Shown: positions 1 to 7,569 of the stretch, piece by piece | How the letters are laid out: each line of letters starts with the position of its first letter | Numbering within the stretch: position 1 is the stretch's first letter | NCBI GenBank assembly: GCA_039198765.1 | Contig: JBCCTF010000094.1 | Coordinates: 1 to 15,231, forward strand | Length of the DNA: 15,231 nt | Direction: 5' to 3' | Origin: Parvularcula sp039198765 | GTDB taxonomy: Bacteria > Pseudomonadota > Alphaproteobacteria > Caulobacterales > Parvularculaceae | Translations under genes and position numbers: made by a program | Notes under the pieces: model-generated | Databases searched by the model: none | Told to the model about the DNA's origin: nothing | The model's input: the letters and a program-made list of their open reading frames with translations, nothing else

Positions 1-658
1 CATGACCGCGTGCTACCTGCTCGAGAAACTCTCGGACGACGTTCTAATCCTTAACGACCCGGCTGAGGTTCGCGGGGCTCCCGAAAAGCTCTTCGTGATG
101 GACTACCCGGACTTGATGCCGCCGACGCTCGTCACGGCCGACGAGCAAGCGATCCGCGCGTTCCGGGACCAGCACGACGACATCATCCTCAAACCACTCT
201 ACGGGAACGGCGGCGCAGGGGTGTTCCGTGTGCGTCCTGAAGACGAGAACTTCAGCTCACTGATGGAAATGTTCCTCAGCGCACAGCGCAGTTTGCCCAT
301 CATCGCCCAGGCTTACCTCAAAGAGGTCCGCGGCGGTGACAAACGCGTCCTGCTCCTCGATGGCGAACCGGTTGGCGCTATCAATCGCATACCTGCCGAT
401 GGCGAAGCCCGCAGCAACATGCATGTTGGCGGCCGCGCCGTGCAATCAGACCTCACGGATCGCGACCTGGAAATCTGCGCCGCGATTGCACCGGAGCTGA
501 AAGCGCGGCGCTTGGTCCTCACCGGTATCGACGTGATCGGCGGCATGATGACCGAGATCAACGTCACCAGCCCGACAGGCATCCGTGAACTGAAGAAATT
601 CGGCGGCGCCGACGTCGCATCACTTTTCTGGGATTGGACAGCGCAAACGCTCGCCTAA
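1..658 (+). CDS. gshB: Glutathione synthetase, C-terminal about two thirds (5' end outside window)
   Basis: ATP-grasp ligase that joins gamma-glutamylcysteine and glycine to make glutathione in the cytosol. The visible 218 residues match the central and C-terminal part of bacterial GshB. They show the EKLF stretch (28-31), the ATP-grasp glycine-rich loop ILKPLYGNGGAGVFRV (62-77), the GDKRVLL strand (112-118) and the metal/ATP-binding end TEINVTSPTG (184-193). Full-length proteins are about 315 residues, so roughly 100 N-terminal residues lie upstream of the window. The ATG at position 2 aligns with the interior of the family and is not the real start. The stop is TAA. comM follows on the same strand after 157 bp, a pairing I recall as common in alphaproteobacteria. 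The identification is secure; only the start is unknown. Confidence 0.95.
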   Translation, partial: MTACYLLEKLSDDVLILNDPAEVRGAPEKLFVMDYPDLMPPTLVTADEQAIRAFRDQHDDIILKPLYGNGGAGVFRVRPEDENFSSLMEMFLSAQRSLPIIAQAYLKEVRGGDKRVLLLDGEPVGAINRIPADGEARSNMHVGGRAVQSDLTDRDLEICAAIAPELKARRLVLTGIDVIGGMMTEINVTSPTGIRELKKFGGADVASLFWDWTAQTLA

Positions 659-712
659 AGCGCAGCAATCAGCGGATCGGAACTAAGGCGGCGGCCCACG
701 GCGTGCTCGTCT

Positions 713-734
713 GAGGTGCAGCAAACCTCTGTTT
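713..734 (+). terminator. Weak stem-loop followed by short T-run after gshB
   Basis: GAGGT (713-717) and ACCTC (725-729) can form a 5-bp stem with a 7-nt loop, followed by TGTTTT (730-735). It lies in the 157-bp gap between gshB and comM. The stem is short and the T-run is interrupted by G, so this is at best a weak intrinsic terminator; it may be chance. The rest of the gap (659-815) shows no gene and no promoter I would defend. Confidence 0.25.
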
Positions 735-815
735 TGAAAAGTCTTCACGTTCGATTCGCCTCCTCGGCCTCGTTCTCTATATGTTCCATCAGGAGCAAGA
801 GGCAAGGAAACGCCG

Positions 816-2318
816 ATGGTCGCCGAGGTCACCAGTTTCGCATTTGAAGGCGTCGAGGCGCGCCCGGTGACGGTACAGGCGCACCTGACCGGCGGCCAGC
901 CGACATTCGTCATCGTCGGCCTGCCCGACAAGTCGGTGAGCGAAGCGAAAGATAGGATCAGCGCGGCATTCTCCTCGATCGGCCTGGGCCTTCCGCCCAA
1001 GCGCATCACCGTGAACCTTGCGCCAGCCGACCTCCGTAAAGAAGGCAGCCATTTCGACCTCCCGATCGCCCTCGCTTTGATGGCGGAGATGGGCGCAATC
1101 CCGCGTGACGCAACGCAAGGCATGGCCGTCATCGGCGAGCTGGGGCTTGACGGTTCCATCGCTAAGACAGTGGGAGCACTGGCGGCTGCCGTTTCGGCCA
1201 ACGCTTTGGAGTTAGGCCTGATTTGTTCCGAAGCCTCAGGCCCAGAGGCTGCTTGGGCAGGCAGCAAACTCCCGCTCGTCGCGGCTTCCGGCCTCATTCA
1301 ACTGGCCAACCACTTCAAAGGGACCCAGGTCTTGTCGGCTCCCGCTCCCGGGAACCTCCTCCAAGAGAGTACCGGCCCTGATCTCGCCGATGTCCGAGGA
1401 CAGGAAACGGCGAGGCGCGCCCTCGAAGTCGCAGCTGCAGGTGGCCACAACCTCGTCATGATCGGTCCTCCGGGGTCAGGGAAAAGCATGTTGGCAAGCC
1501 GCCTACCGGGACTTCTGCCGCCTCTTAGCCCTGAAGAAATGCTCGATGTTTCTATGATCCAGTCTGTTGCCGGCCTGATCGAAAACGGCGCGTTAAGCAG
1601 GACGAGGCCCTACCGAGCGCCCCATCACTCCGCCTCCATGGCCGCCATGGTCGGCGGCGGCATGCGAGCCAAACCCGGCGAAGCCTCCCTCGCCCACCAC
1701 GGCGTGCTTTTCCTCGACGAGCTGCCGGAGTTCTCGCCGGCCGTGTTGGACAGTCTGCGTCAGCCCCTCGAGACAGGCGATATCCTGATAGCGCGCGCCA
1801 ATGCCCACATTCGGTATCCCGCCGCTTTCCAACTTGTCGCCGCCATGAATCCTTGCCGATGCGGCAGCGTCTGCATCCGAGGGCCATCCTGCGGTGCCAA
1901 ATACCAATCTCGCGTCTCAGGTCCGTTCCTCGATCGCATGGACATCACGATCGAAACGCCGCCCGTGTCAGCTCTTGAATTGGCGAAGCCAAGTTCCGCC
2001 GAACCAAGTGCGGATGTCGCGAAACGGGTCGCGTCTGCCCGCGCCATCCAAAACGATCGGGGCACCATCAATGCGCGTTTGTCAGAGTCTCAACTCGGCG
2101 CCTTCGCGCAACCCGATGAATCTGCGAAACAATTGTTGCTGAGGGCCAGCGAACAGCTCGGACTTTCAGCACGGGGCTATACGCGAACCCTGAAAGTCGC
2201 ACGGACCCTTGCGGACCTCGACGGCAAAGACGCGATCACGCGATCTCACATCGCGGAAGCGATCAGCTTCAGGCGTTCGGACACCGCCAACAAACCGGTT
2301 CAACAAGCGGGAGGATAA
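816..2318 (+). CDS. comM: YifB/ComM family Mg-chelatase-like AAA+ ATPase
   Basis: Hexameric AAA+ ATPase. Family members (ComM of Vibrio and Haemophilus) promote branch migration during integration of incoming DNA in natural transformation, and YifB homologues are widespread even in species not known to be competent. The 500-residue length is normal. The N-terminal ChlI-type domain covers about 1-170 and contains VGLPDKSVSEAKDR and TVNLAPADLRKEGSHFDLP. The Mg-chelatase AAA+ core has Walker A GPPGSGKS (217-224) and Walker B GVLFLDELPEF (296-306). A cysteine cluster (C347, C349, C353, C359) follows the conserved AAMNPC. The C-terminal domain has SARGYTRTLKVARTLADL (451-468). The ATG at 816 aligns with the family start and has AAGGA at 804-808, 7 nt upstream. 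The kinase gene follows after a short gap and may be co-transcribed. Confidence 0.94.
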   Translation: MVAEVTSFAFEGVEARPVTVQAHLTGGQPTFVIVGLPDKSVSEAKDRISAAFSSIGLGLPPKRITVNLAPADLRKEGSHFDLPIALALMAEMGAIPRDATQGMAVIGELGLDGSIAKTVGALAAAVSANALELGLICSEASGPEAAWAGSKLPLVAASGLIQLANHFKGTQVLSAPAPGNLLQESTGPDLADVRGQETARRALEVAAAGGHNLVMIGPPGSGKSMLASRLPGLLPPLSPEEMLDVSMIQSVAGLIENGALSRTRPYRAPHHSASMAAMVGGGMRAKPGEASLAHHGVLFLDELPEFSPAVLDSLRQPLETGDILIARANAHIRYPAAFQLVAAMNPCRCGSVCIRGPSCGAKYQSRVSGPFLDRMDITIETPPVSALELAKPSSAEPSADVAKRVASARAIQNDRGTINARLSESQLGAFAQPDESAKQLLLRASEQLGLSARGYTRTLKVARTLADLDGKDAITRSHIAEAISFRRSDTANKPVQQAGG

Positions 2319-2366
2319 CAACCGGTCCTCAACCACTCTGTGCCAAAACCTCCCGCGAGGGGAATT

Positions 2367-2371
2367 GGGAG
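2367..2371 (+). promoter_or_regulatory. Shine-Dalgarno deciding the kinase start (GTG 2379)
   Basis: GGGAG at 2367-2371 lies 7 nt before an in-frame GTG at 2379. The longest reading frame begins at another GTG (2340), but the 20 bases before that codon carry no Shine-Dalgarno sequence. The nearest, GGGAGG at the end of comM, is too far away. I therefore prefer 2379. Confidence 0.5.
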
Positions 2372-2378
2372 CAGTAGA

Positions 2379-4229
2379 GTGGGCAGCGGACCAAGCGACA
2401 AATCGCCGGAAGCATGGCCAGTCCCTGCATACGTAACCGATGATCATCTCGGCCGAATTGTCGGCGCAAACGCCGAAGCTATCAAACTCGGTATCCAGGT
2501 CGGTGCGGGCGTAAGCGCCGATGGATGGCCAGAGACTTGGAACGCGCACGCCCCTAACGCTGGACCCGCAGGCCCGGCAAACAGCGCCGACGCATTTCTA
2601 AGGACAACGTCGCGTCAATCGGATGACGGACGCACCGTCCACATTCTGACCAAAATCGAGAAGCCGAAAGCCACCGATCCTGGCCAAGGCACTGACGAAA
2701 CCTTGCAGTTCCTGGCGACAATGAGCCACGAAATGCGGACGCCGCTGAACGGCATTCTCGGGATGGCTGACCTGCTGCTGGATACGGGCCTTGATCCGAA
2801 CCAGAAGAACTTCACTCAGAACATCAAGCAAAGCGGTGTGGCGCTCCTCGACCTGATCAACGCGATCCTCGACTACGCAAAACTCCATACGGGCCAGGAG
2901 AAGCTGCGCAACGAGGTCTTTGACCCTCGCAAATTGGTGGAGACCGTGGCCGAACTGCTCGCTCCGAAAGCAGCTGAAAAGAGCATTGAGGTCCAGACAC
3001 TTCTGCACCCTTGCGTGCCTCGGCGTCTTGACGGCGACGTGTCGAAACTCCGTCAGCTGCTGATCAACCTGGTCGCCAATGCCGTGAAATTCACCGAGCG
3101 CGGCGGCGTTCTGATCAGTGTGAAGACGAATCCCCTTGAAGACGGAAGGTGCGAACTTGCGGTAGATGTCGTTGATACCGGGATCGGCATCCCGCAGACA
3201 CTGCTCCCCCGCTTGTTTGAAGCTTATGCCCGCGCGGATTCCCACGAAACCAAATCCATCGAAGGCACAGGCCTCGGCTTAGCTATTGTCAGACAACTGA
3301 CGACCAAACTCGATGGAACAATTCGTGTAGAGAGCGAAGAGGCACAAGGCACCACGTTCTCCCTCCGCGTTCCGTTTGCTGTTGCTGAGCCTGCCCGCCG
3401 GACCGAGAATTTGGCTGTCGAAGCTGGTCGCGTTGTCGTGCTTGCCACCAATCCGGTGATGGTCAACGCCTTGGGGGTTGGCCTTCGGCTGGTGGGCGCG
3501 CGTGACCTCTACTTCGTCCAGCGCCCTGGCGAGGCGCGCCGACGGGTTCGTGAAGCTGAGAACGCGCTCTTTATCTGTGATTATTCGTATGCAGATGATG
3601 CTGCAGAGATCTGTTCAGCGGCGCAGCGATCTGTTGTCTTGCTTCCAACAGGCGCTCGCGGAGCGTTTGAGCGGCTCTCTGCCCAAGGGTTTGACGCCTA
3701 CCTTACAAAACCCATTCGCCACCGCAGTTTCATGCGCGTGTTGTCCGGCGAAGACCTCACCCTGACGCAAGAAGAACTCGATGCAGCGAAGAACGTTCAG
3801 ACGGTGCCCGAAAAAATCGAGCCGATGGATGTTCTGCTTGCGGAGGACAATGAGATCAACGCGGTTCTTGCTCGCGCCGTTGTCGAACGCGGTGGGCATC
3901 GGCTGACGATCGTTGGCGATGGCGCCGCGGCTGTCGAGGCTGCATCGGTGAAAGACTTCGACATCGTTCTGATGGATATGCACATGCCGGTCATGGGCGG
4001 CCTTGAGGCGGCTCGTGCCATCCGCGCAGCAGAAACAAAAAGACGTGTGCCGATCATAGCACTGACCGCGAACGCGCTACAAGAGGATCAAGACGCCTGC
4101 TTCGAGGCAGGGATGGATGACTTCTTGAGCAAGCCGTTTGAGCCCTCGGCACTGCTGTCAGCGATTGCGCGCTACGCGCCCCGCACATCGGTGCCGTCGA
4201 GTGCACAGGAAAGCTCCGCCGCCAAGTAA
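2379..4229 (+). CDS. Soluble hybrid histidine kinase with pseudoreceiver and receiver (ShkA-like architecture)
   Basis: Cytosolic hybrid sensor kinase of 616 residues from GTG 2379; an upstream GTG at 2340 would add 13. No membrane segment is present. Domains in order: a poorly conserved PAS-like region (about 10-95); HisKA with the H-box SHEMRTPLN (phospho-acceptor H117); HATPase_c with N-box NLVANAVKFTE (230-240), DTGIGI (266-271) and GTGLGL (296-301); a degenerate receiver (about 351-456); and a canonical receiver (about 483-602) with acidic pair E489/D490, phospho-acceptor D533, T563 and K585. The first receiver keeps D401 and K444, but its acidic pair is replaced by A356/T357, so it probably does not phosphorylate normally. 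This order is that of Caulobacter ShkA, whose pseudoreceiver binds cyclic di-GMP. Orthology is inferred, not shown. Its 3' end overlaps convergent hemW by 58 nt. Confidence 0.9.
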   Translation: MGSGPSDKSPEAWPVPAYVTDDHLGRIVGANAEAIKLGIQVGAGVSADGWPETWNAHAPNAGPAGPANSADAFLRTTSRQSDDGRTVHILTKIEKPKATDPGQGTDETLQFLATMSHEMRTPLNGILGMADLLLDTGLDPNQKNFTQNIKQSGVALLDLINAILDYAKLHTGQEKLRNEVFDPRKLVETVAELLAPKAAEKSIEVQTLLHPCVPRRLDGDVSKLRQLLINLVANAVKFTERGGVLISVKTNPLEDGRCELAVDVVDTGIGIPQTLLPRLFEAYARADSHETKSIEGTGLGLAIVRQLTTKLDGTIRVESEEAQGTTFSLRVPFAVAEPARRTENLAVEAGRVVVLATNPVMVNALGVGLRLVGARDLYFVQRPGEARRRVREAENALFICDYSYADDAAEICSAAQRSVVLLPTGARGAFERLSAQGFDAYLTKPIRHRSFMRVLSGEDLTLTQEELDAAKNVQTVPEKIEPMDVLLAEDNEINAVLARAVVERGGHRLTIVGDGAAAVEAASVKDFDIVLMDMHMPVMGGLEAARAIRAAETKRRVPIIALTANALQEDQDACFEAGMDDFLSKPFEPSALLSAIARYAPRTSVPSSAQESSAAK

Positions 4230-5317
4230 TCGATCAGTAGGCGGCCTTTCGGACGGACGACGAGCTTTCGGTCGTCCACTTCTACCAAACCTTGCTCGAT
4301 GAACGGTGCTGCGGCAGCGACCACTCGCTCCAAATCATCGCCGAGCCTAGCCAAATCTAAGCCCGCTGTTGGACGCAAGCCGCTGCCGAGCACCTCAAGA
4401 CGGTGTTCGAGCAGGGACAGCTTGCTGACCGCTAGGCGTTGATCCCCGTCCAATTGCGGGTAGCCAGTGACGCGCCGCGAACCCTCCGTCGCCAGACGGT
4501 TTGACGGCGGCCCAAGTCGTCCGTGGGCGCCCGGGCCGATAGCGAGCCAGTCGGCATCGGCCCAGTAAAGAGCATTGTGGACAGCTTCCTGACCAGGCGC
4601 GGCGTGGTTGGAGACCTCGTAGGCGGGAAAGCCACGGTTCGCTGTCCATTCCTGTGTCGCGTCATAAAAATCTGCACACCGATCATCGTGCATCGGTTTC
4701 AGCACACCTCGGGCAGCGCGCTTGCCGAATGCCGTATCCGGTTCGATCGTTAGTTGGTACAGCGACAAATGCCCCGCGCCCGTTGAGAAAGCGGCGTTCA
4801 GGGTATCGCGCCACCGCGTGAGTGATTGGTCGGGGAGAGCATAGATGAAGTCGAGACTGACACGATCAAACGTCCGGGCCGCTTGCTCGACTGCCGTTCG
4901 GGCGAGGCCGGAGTCGTGGTTTCTTCCTAGGAACTGAAGCTCATCATCATGGAAACTCTGCACACCGAGGGAAAGCCGGTTAAAGCCTGCGCTGGCAAAC
5001 TCAGTAAACCTCGCAGCGTCAGTTGGGTTGGCTTCAAAGGTGATCTCAGCGCCTGGCTGAATGCCGAAAAGGTCATCAGCATACGATAGGATTCCCCGGG
5101 CAACAGACATCGGGATGAGGCTGGGCGTTCCGCCGCCAAGATAGATGCTGACCAGCGGTCTTTTTTCGACGAGTGGTGCCAGAAGGTCCAGGTCCGCGCG
5201 GAAGGTCTTGAGCCACAGCTCAGGGTCCACCTCACGCGCCTTTGCAACAGCAAAGTCGCAGTACGGACAAATTTTCGCGCAGAAGGGCCAGTGGATGTAA
5301 AGACCGAGAGGCCTCAC
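4172..5317 (-). CDS. hemW: HemW, radical SAM heme chaperone (HemN-like family)
   Basis: Radical SAM family protein of 381 residues. The cluster motif CxxxCxxC is C13, C17 and C20. The residue two after the last cysteine is F22, where true coproporphyrinogen oxidase HemN has a fourth cysteine; this points to HemW, a heme-binding chaperone, rather than HemN. Further marks are GGGTPS (61-66), LSLGVQSF (115-122) and the HNxxYW motif (H247, N248, Y251, W252) typical of HemW. The start is GTG at 5317, whose last two bases overlap the TGA of rdgB (GTGA on the minus strand), so translation is probably coupled. The rdgB-hemW order is standard in alphaproteobacteria. The last 58 nt overlap the end of the kinase gene on the other strand. 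Confidence 0.94.
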   Translation of the reverse strand: MRPLGLYIHWPFCAKICPYCDFAVAKAREVDPELWLKTFRADLDLLAPLVEKRPLVSIYLGGGTPSLIPMSVARGILSYADDLFGIQPGAEITFEANPTDAARFTEFASAGFNRLSLGVQSFHDDELQFLGRNHDSGLARTAVEQAARTFDRVSLDFIYALPDQSLTRWRDTLNAAFSTGAGHLSLYQLTIEPDTAFGKRAARGVLKPMHDDRCADFYDATQEWTANRGFPAYEVSNHAAPGQEAVHNALYWADADWLAIGPGAHGRLGPPSNRLATEGSRRVTGYPQLDGDQRLAVSKLSLLEHRLEVLGSGLRPTAGLDLARLGDDLERVVAAAAPFIEQGLVEVDDRKLVVRPKGRLLIDYLAAELSCALDGTDVRGA

Positions 5318-5910
5318 ACACCGAGCTCCGTCATCAGACGATCGATGGCGCGCTTACGGTGAGAGTACCGCGCTTTTTCAGCAGGCACCATTTCACCGAA
5401 GGTTTTTGTATCACCGTCCGGTATGAAGACAGGGTCGTAGCCGAAGCCGCCTGTTCCGCGTCCTGGGAAGACCAATCGTCCGTGCACCTCACCGCGTGCG
5501 ACGATTCTCCGGCCATCAGGCCAGAGAAGCATCAGTAGGCTGATGAACTTCGCTCGATCATTGCCGCCAGCGGCGGCCACCTCTTTGCCCAGGCGCGCCA
5601 TCGCCATGCGGAAGTTACGCTCAGGCCCTGCCCAATCGGCGGTGTACACACCCGGCGCGCCATCGAGCGCCTCGGCGGAGAGGCCAGAATCGTCTGCCAA
5701 AACGGCGAGACCTGACGCGGCCGCTGCGGACTCAGCTTTGAGCGCAGCGTTCGCTTCGAACGTGGTGCCGGTCTCGGGCACCTCGGGCAGGCCGAGCGCC
5801 GCGGAGGTGGTCACCTTCACGCCCAGAGGGCCCAAATGGCGTTCCATTTCAGCGACTTTGCCAGGATTGCGGGTAGCGAGAACGAGCGTGTTGCGCGGGA
5901 ATAGGGACAT
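5314..5910 (-). CDS. rdgB: RdgB/HAM1 XTP/dITP diphosphatase
   Basis: House-cleaning pyrophosphatase that hydrolyses dITP, XTP and related non-canonical purine nucleoside triphosphates to monophosphates, keeping them out of DNA and RNA. At 198 residues the length is normal. Visible motifs are the N-terminal TRNPGK (13-18), the metal-binding ADDSGL (72-77), the nucleotide-specificity loop GFGYDPVF (155-162) and SHRKRA (183-188). The start is ATG at 5910. The upstream minus-strand sequence holds a G-run but no strong Shine-Dalgarno sequence. It is the first gene of a two-gene unit with hemW and overlaps it by 4 nt. Its promoter must lie in the 112-bp gap shared with the divergent XRE gene; I could not identify it with confidence. 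Confidence 0.95.
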   Translation of the reverse strand: MSLFPRNTLVLATRNPGKVAEMERHLGPLGVKVTTSAALGLPEVPETGTTFEANAALKAESAAAASGLAVLADDSGLSAEALDGAPGVYTADWAGPERNFRMAMARLGKEVAAAGGNDRAKFISLLMLLWPDGRRIVARGEVHGRLVFPGRGTGGFGYDPVFIPDGDTKTFGEMVPAEKARYSHRKRAIDRLMTELGV

Positions 5911-5995
5911 CGTTCAAAACCCCGTGTACACAACAGGATGGAACCCAGGGTTGCGGGCGTGTGAATTATCCGTCATGGAACCGGGTGCTTTCTTG

Positions 5996-6007
5996 TTTAT
6001 CGATAAA
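5996..6007. promoter_or_regulatory. Perfect 12-bp palindrome upstream of the XRE gene, possible operator
   Basis: TTTATCGATAAA is a perfect inverted repeat ending 15 nt before the GTG of the XRE regulator, in the divergent gap with rdgB. It is AT-rich in a GC-rich setting and overlaps the Shine-Dalgarno-like AAGGA (6006-6010). Small XRE repressors often bind such palindromes next to their own gene, so an autoregulatory site is plausible. A second palindrome, GTGTACAC, lies at 5924-5931 nearer rdgB. Function is inferred from position and symmetry only. Confidence 0.35.
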
Positions 6008-6022
6008 GGATAAGACTGCGTC

Positions 6023-6229
6023 GTGGCCATCCACGTGACTTTGGACAAAATTCTCGCGGAACGCGACATGTCGCTGACGGAATTGTCGGAGCGCGTGGGC
6101 ATCACGATTGCCAATTTGTCGATCCTGAAAACCGGAAAGGCGAAGGCTGTTCGCTTCACGACTCTCGAGAAGATTTGCCAGGTTCTGGACTGCCAACCTG
6201 GTGATATCCTTGAATATACGCCGGGTTAG
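6023..6229 (+). CDS. Small XRE-family helix-turn-helix regulator (YozG-like)
   Basis: A 68-residue protein that is almost entirely one Cro/CI-type helix-turn-helix domain. Residues 17-40 (LSLTEL-like positions SLTELSERVGITIANLSILK) are the DNA-binding helices, and the end DCQPGDILEY is typical of this small family. Such proteins act as stand-alone DNA-binding regulators; the target here is unknown. The GTG at 6023 gives the usual family start MAI and is preferred over GTG 6035. AAGGA at 6006-6010 is 12 nt upstream, slightly long. The next gene starts 3 bp after the stop, so the two are surely co-transcribed. Homologues often accompany a membrane protein gene; here the partner is a DUF3052 protein instead. 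Confidence 0.88.
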   Translation: MAIHVTLDKILAERDMSLTELSERVGITIANLSILKTGKAKAVRFTTLEKICQVLDCQPGDILEYTPG

Positions 6230-6232
6230 ACG

Positions 6233-6643
6233 ATGGCGAAGGCACCGGCCACCCATGGTTATTCCGGCAAGCCGCTCTTCCAAAAACTGGGGCTGAAGCC
6301 CGGGCATCGCGTGCTGACGATTGGCGCGCCCAGCCATTATGCCGCGCTTGTTGAAGGCGCGGAGGACGTAGCGTTTCGGGTCCGGGCGAAGGAGGCGGAT
6401 GTGGTCCACCTCTTCTGTCCCGATCGGAAGGCGCTGGACAAGAAGATCGAGGGTGCTCTGGCGAAAGTCGCCGGTGGCGGGATGCTGTGGGTCAGCTGGC
6501 CTAAGAAGAGCTCCGCTTTGTTCAAAGACCTCACCGAGGACGACCTGCGCACGGTGATCCTCCCCACGGGGTTTGTCGATGTGAAGGTCTGCGCCGTGGA
6601 CGCGGACTGGTCCGGCCTGAAGTTCATGCGCCGCAAGGCCTAG
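6233..6643 (+). CDS. DUF3052-type protein of unknown function
   Basis: A 136-residue soluble protein. It begins with the GYSGKPLFQKLGLKPG pattern (9-24), followed by a short strand (VLTIGAP) and a Rossmann-like alternation, ending in VDADWSGLKFMRRK. I recognise this as the DUF3052 family, whose function is not established to my knowledge. There is no signal peptide or membrane segment. The ATG at 6233 is 3 bp after the stop of the XRE gene, indicating a two-gene operon. The upstream Shine-Dalgarno signal is poor, consistent with translational coupling. Its TAG interlocks with the TAG of the opposite LytTR gene in the palindrome CTAG (6640-6643). Confidence 0.85.
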   Translation: MAKAPATHGYSGKPLFQKLGLKPGHRVLTIGAPSHYAALVEGAEDVAFRVRAKEADVVHLFCPDRKALDKKIEGALAKVAGGGMLWVSWPKKSSALFKDLTEDDLRTVILPTGFVDVKVCAVDADWSGLKFMRRKA

Positions 6644-7488
6644 GCCGCGTCGATGGCGGCCCGGTAGCTGCGGCTTCCGGGTACTTCCGCTCCTGAATCC
6701 ATACGGATGGTCACGCTGCCCTCGCCCGTTGGGGCGACTTCAGCGATGGCGCCGCGACGGACGAGCCACGAACGGTGCACACGGACGGGCTCAGCGCCTG
6801 CGTCGTCGAGCTGGCGTTCGAGCTCCCTGAGGGTCGTTCTTGCCAAGTGCGTGCGCCCGCCGGCTGTCACCTCCACATAGTTTCCCGCCGCTTTGGCGAA
6901 CTCCACCGCGCCAGCGTCCAGGTGGATGGAGCGCCCGCCGCATTTCAACGTCAGCCGATGAGTCGCTTTCGCGTCGGCCCGCGCTGCCGCTGCCTCAAGC
7001 CGCGCCACTTCTCGCGTACGGAAGATGTAGAGCAGGAACAAAATGAGACCATAGCTCATCACGTCCTTGCGGTACTCATAGAAAAGCTCGCTAAAGACGG
7101 TGCCGATCCCTGGGTAGTGGCCACCGAAGATCGCGAGCCACAGGACCTCGCGGAGGGCAACCATGAGGACGACATGGGCGAGGCTGTAGGCGATGCTGGC
7201 TAAAACATGCGCGCCGATCAGGCGAACATCGACCGTGCTGTCGACGGGGAAGCTCCTCTCGAACCGGCGGACCAGGGGGAAAAGAGCGATCTGCACAGCC
7301 ATGCTGGTTCCTTCTAGGATCCAAGCGGCCAGCGGCGCGGAGTCGTTTCCGTCCCGACCCCACTCCGTGACGATCGAGCTTGAGTCCACGACGAACGACA
7401 TGGCCAGAACGGCGATGAAAACACCGAAGGCCTTCTCGCCCGCCATGCGATCGGCGTCTTGGTCACTGGTGGGGAGCGCTGCAGTCAT
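6640..7488 (-). CDS. Membrane-anchored LytTR-family transcriptional regulator
   Basis: A 282-residue protein with an N-terminal membrane part and a C-terminal LytTR DNA-binding domain. From the sequence I place hydrophobic segments at about 20-37, 55-74, 92-120 and 144-158, then a short charged helix (159-175) and the LytTR domain (about 178-282) with AKAAGNYVEV, RVHRSWLVRR and EVPGSRSYR. There is no receiver domain, so signal input is probably through the membrane part. The reading frame extends to a TTG at 7524, but ATG 7488 gives a cleaner N-terminus and leaves the direct repeats (7539-7569) in promoter position. No strong Shine-Dalgarno sequence precedes either. It diverges from the acyltransferase gene, suggesting it controls itself and that gene. 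The cell signal is unknown. Confidence 0.85.
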   Translation of the reverse strand: MTAALPTSDQDADRMAGEKAFGVFIAVLAMSFVVDSSSIVTEWGRDGNDSAPLAAWILEGTSMAVQIALFPLVRRFERSFPVDSTVDVRLIGAHVLASIAYSLAHVVLMVALREVLWLAIFGGHYPGIGTVFSELFYEYRKDVMSYGLILFLLYIFRTREVARLEAAAARADAKATHRLTLKCGGRSIHLDAGAVEFAKAAGNYVEVTAGGRTHLARTTLRELERQLDDAGAEPVRVHRSWLVRRGAIAEVAPTGEGSVTIRMDSGAEVPGSRSYRAAIDAA

Positions 7489-7538
7489 GGCTTCGCGATA
7501 CCGCCCGGCGCACCAGCAGCTCAAGCCCGCGGCTCATC

Positions 7539-7569
7539 CCATTCGTCCCTGGTGGCCGCCATTCGTCCC
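7539..7569. repeat. 11-bp direct repeat at 20-bp period, candidate LytTR binding sites
   Basis: CCATTCGTCCC occurs at 7539-7549 and again at 7559-7569, exactly 20 bp apart, which is about two helical turns. LytTR regulators bind two short direct repeats on one face of the helix at about this spacing. The element is one base from the known AlgR half-site CCGTTCGTC (known from Pseudomonas). Weaker copies are TTCGTC at 7603-7608 and CATTCGACC at 7654-7662. The repeats lie 51-81 bp upstream of the LytTR ATG and about 105-135 bp upstream of the acyltransferase start. The repeat is seen directly; its role as an operator is inferred. Confidence 0.6.

Noticed and set aside
745..772. TTCGATTC in the gshB-comM gap looks like a tRNA T-loop.
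   Set aside because: The flanking bases allow only two T-stem pairs, and no acceptor or anticodon stem could be built around it. I treat it as chance.
683..1297. Long minus-strand open frame overlapping comM (204 residues).
   Set aside because: It is antisense to the conserved comM N-terminus, is rich in Ser/Pro/Arg/Ala without domain features, and is typical of a shadow frame in GC-rich DNA.
2598..3245. Minus-strand open frame of 215 residues opposite the kinase core.
   Set aside because: It is antisense to the conserved HisKA/HATPase region and has no domain features.
4172..5317. Annotation as oxygen-independent coproporphyrinogen oxidase (HemN).
   Set aside because: The fourth cysteine of the HemN CxxxCxxCxC motif is F22 here, and the HNxxYW motif is present, both pointing to HemW.
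7489..7524. TTG start at 7524 for the LytTR gene.
   Set aside because: It adds a cysteine-containing, non-conserved-looking N-terminus with no ribosome site, and leaves less promoter room. ATG 7488 is more plausible, though not proven.
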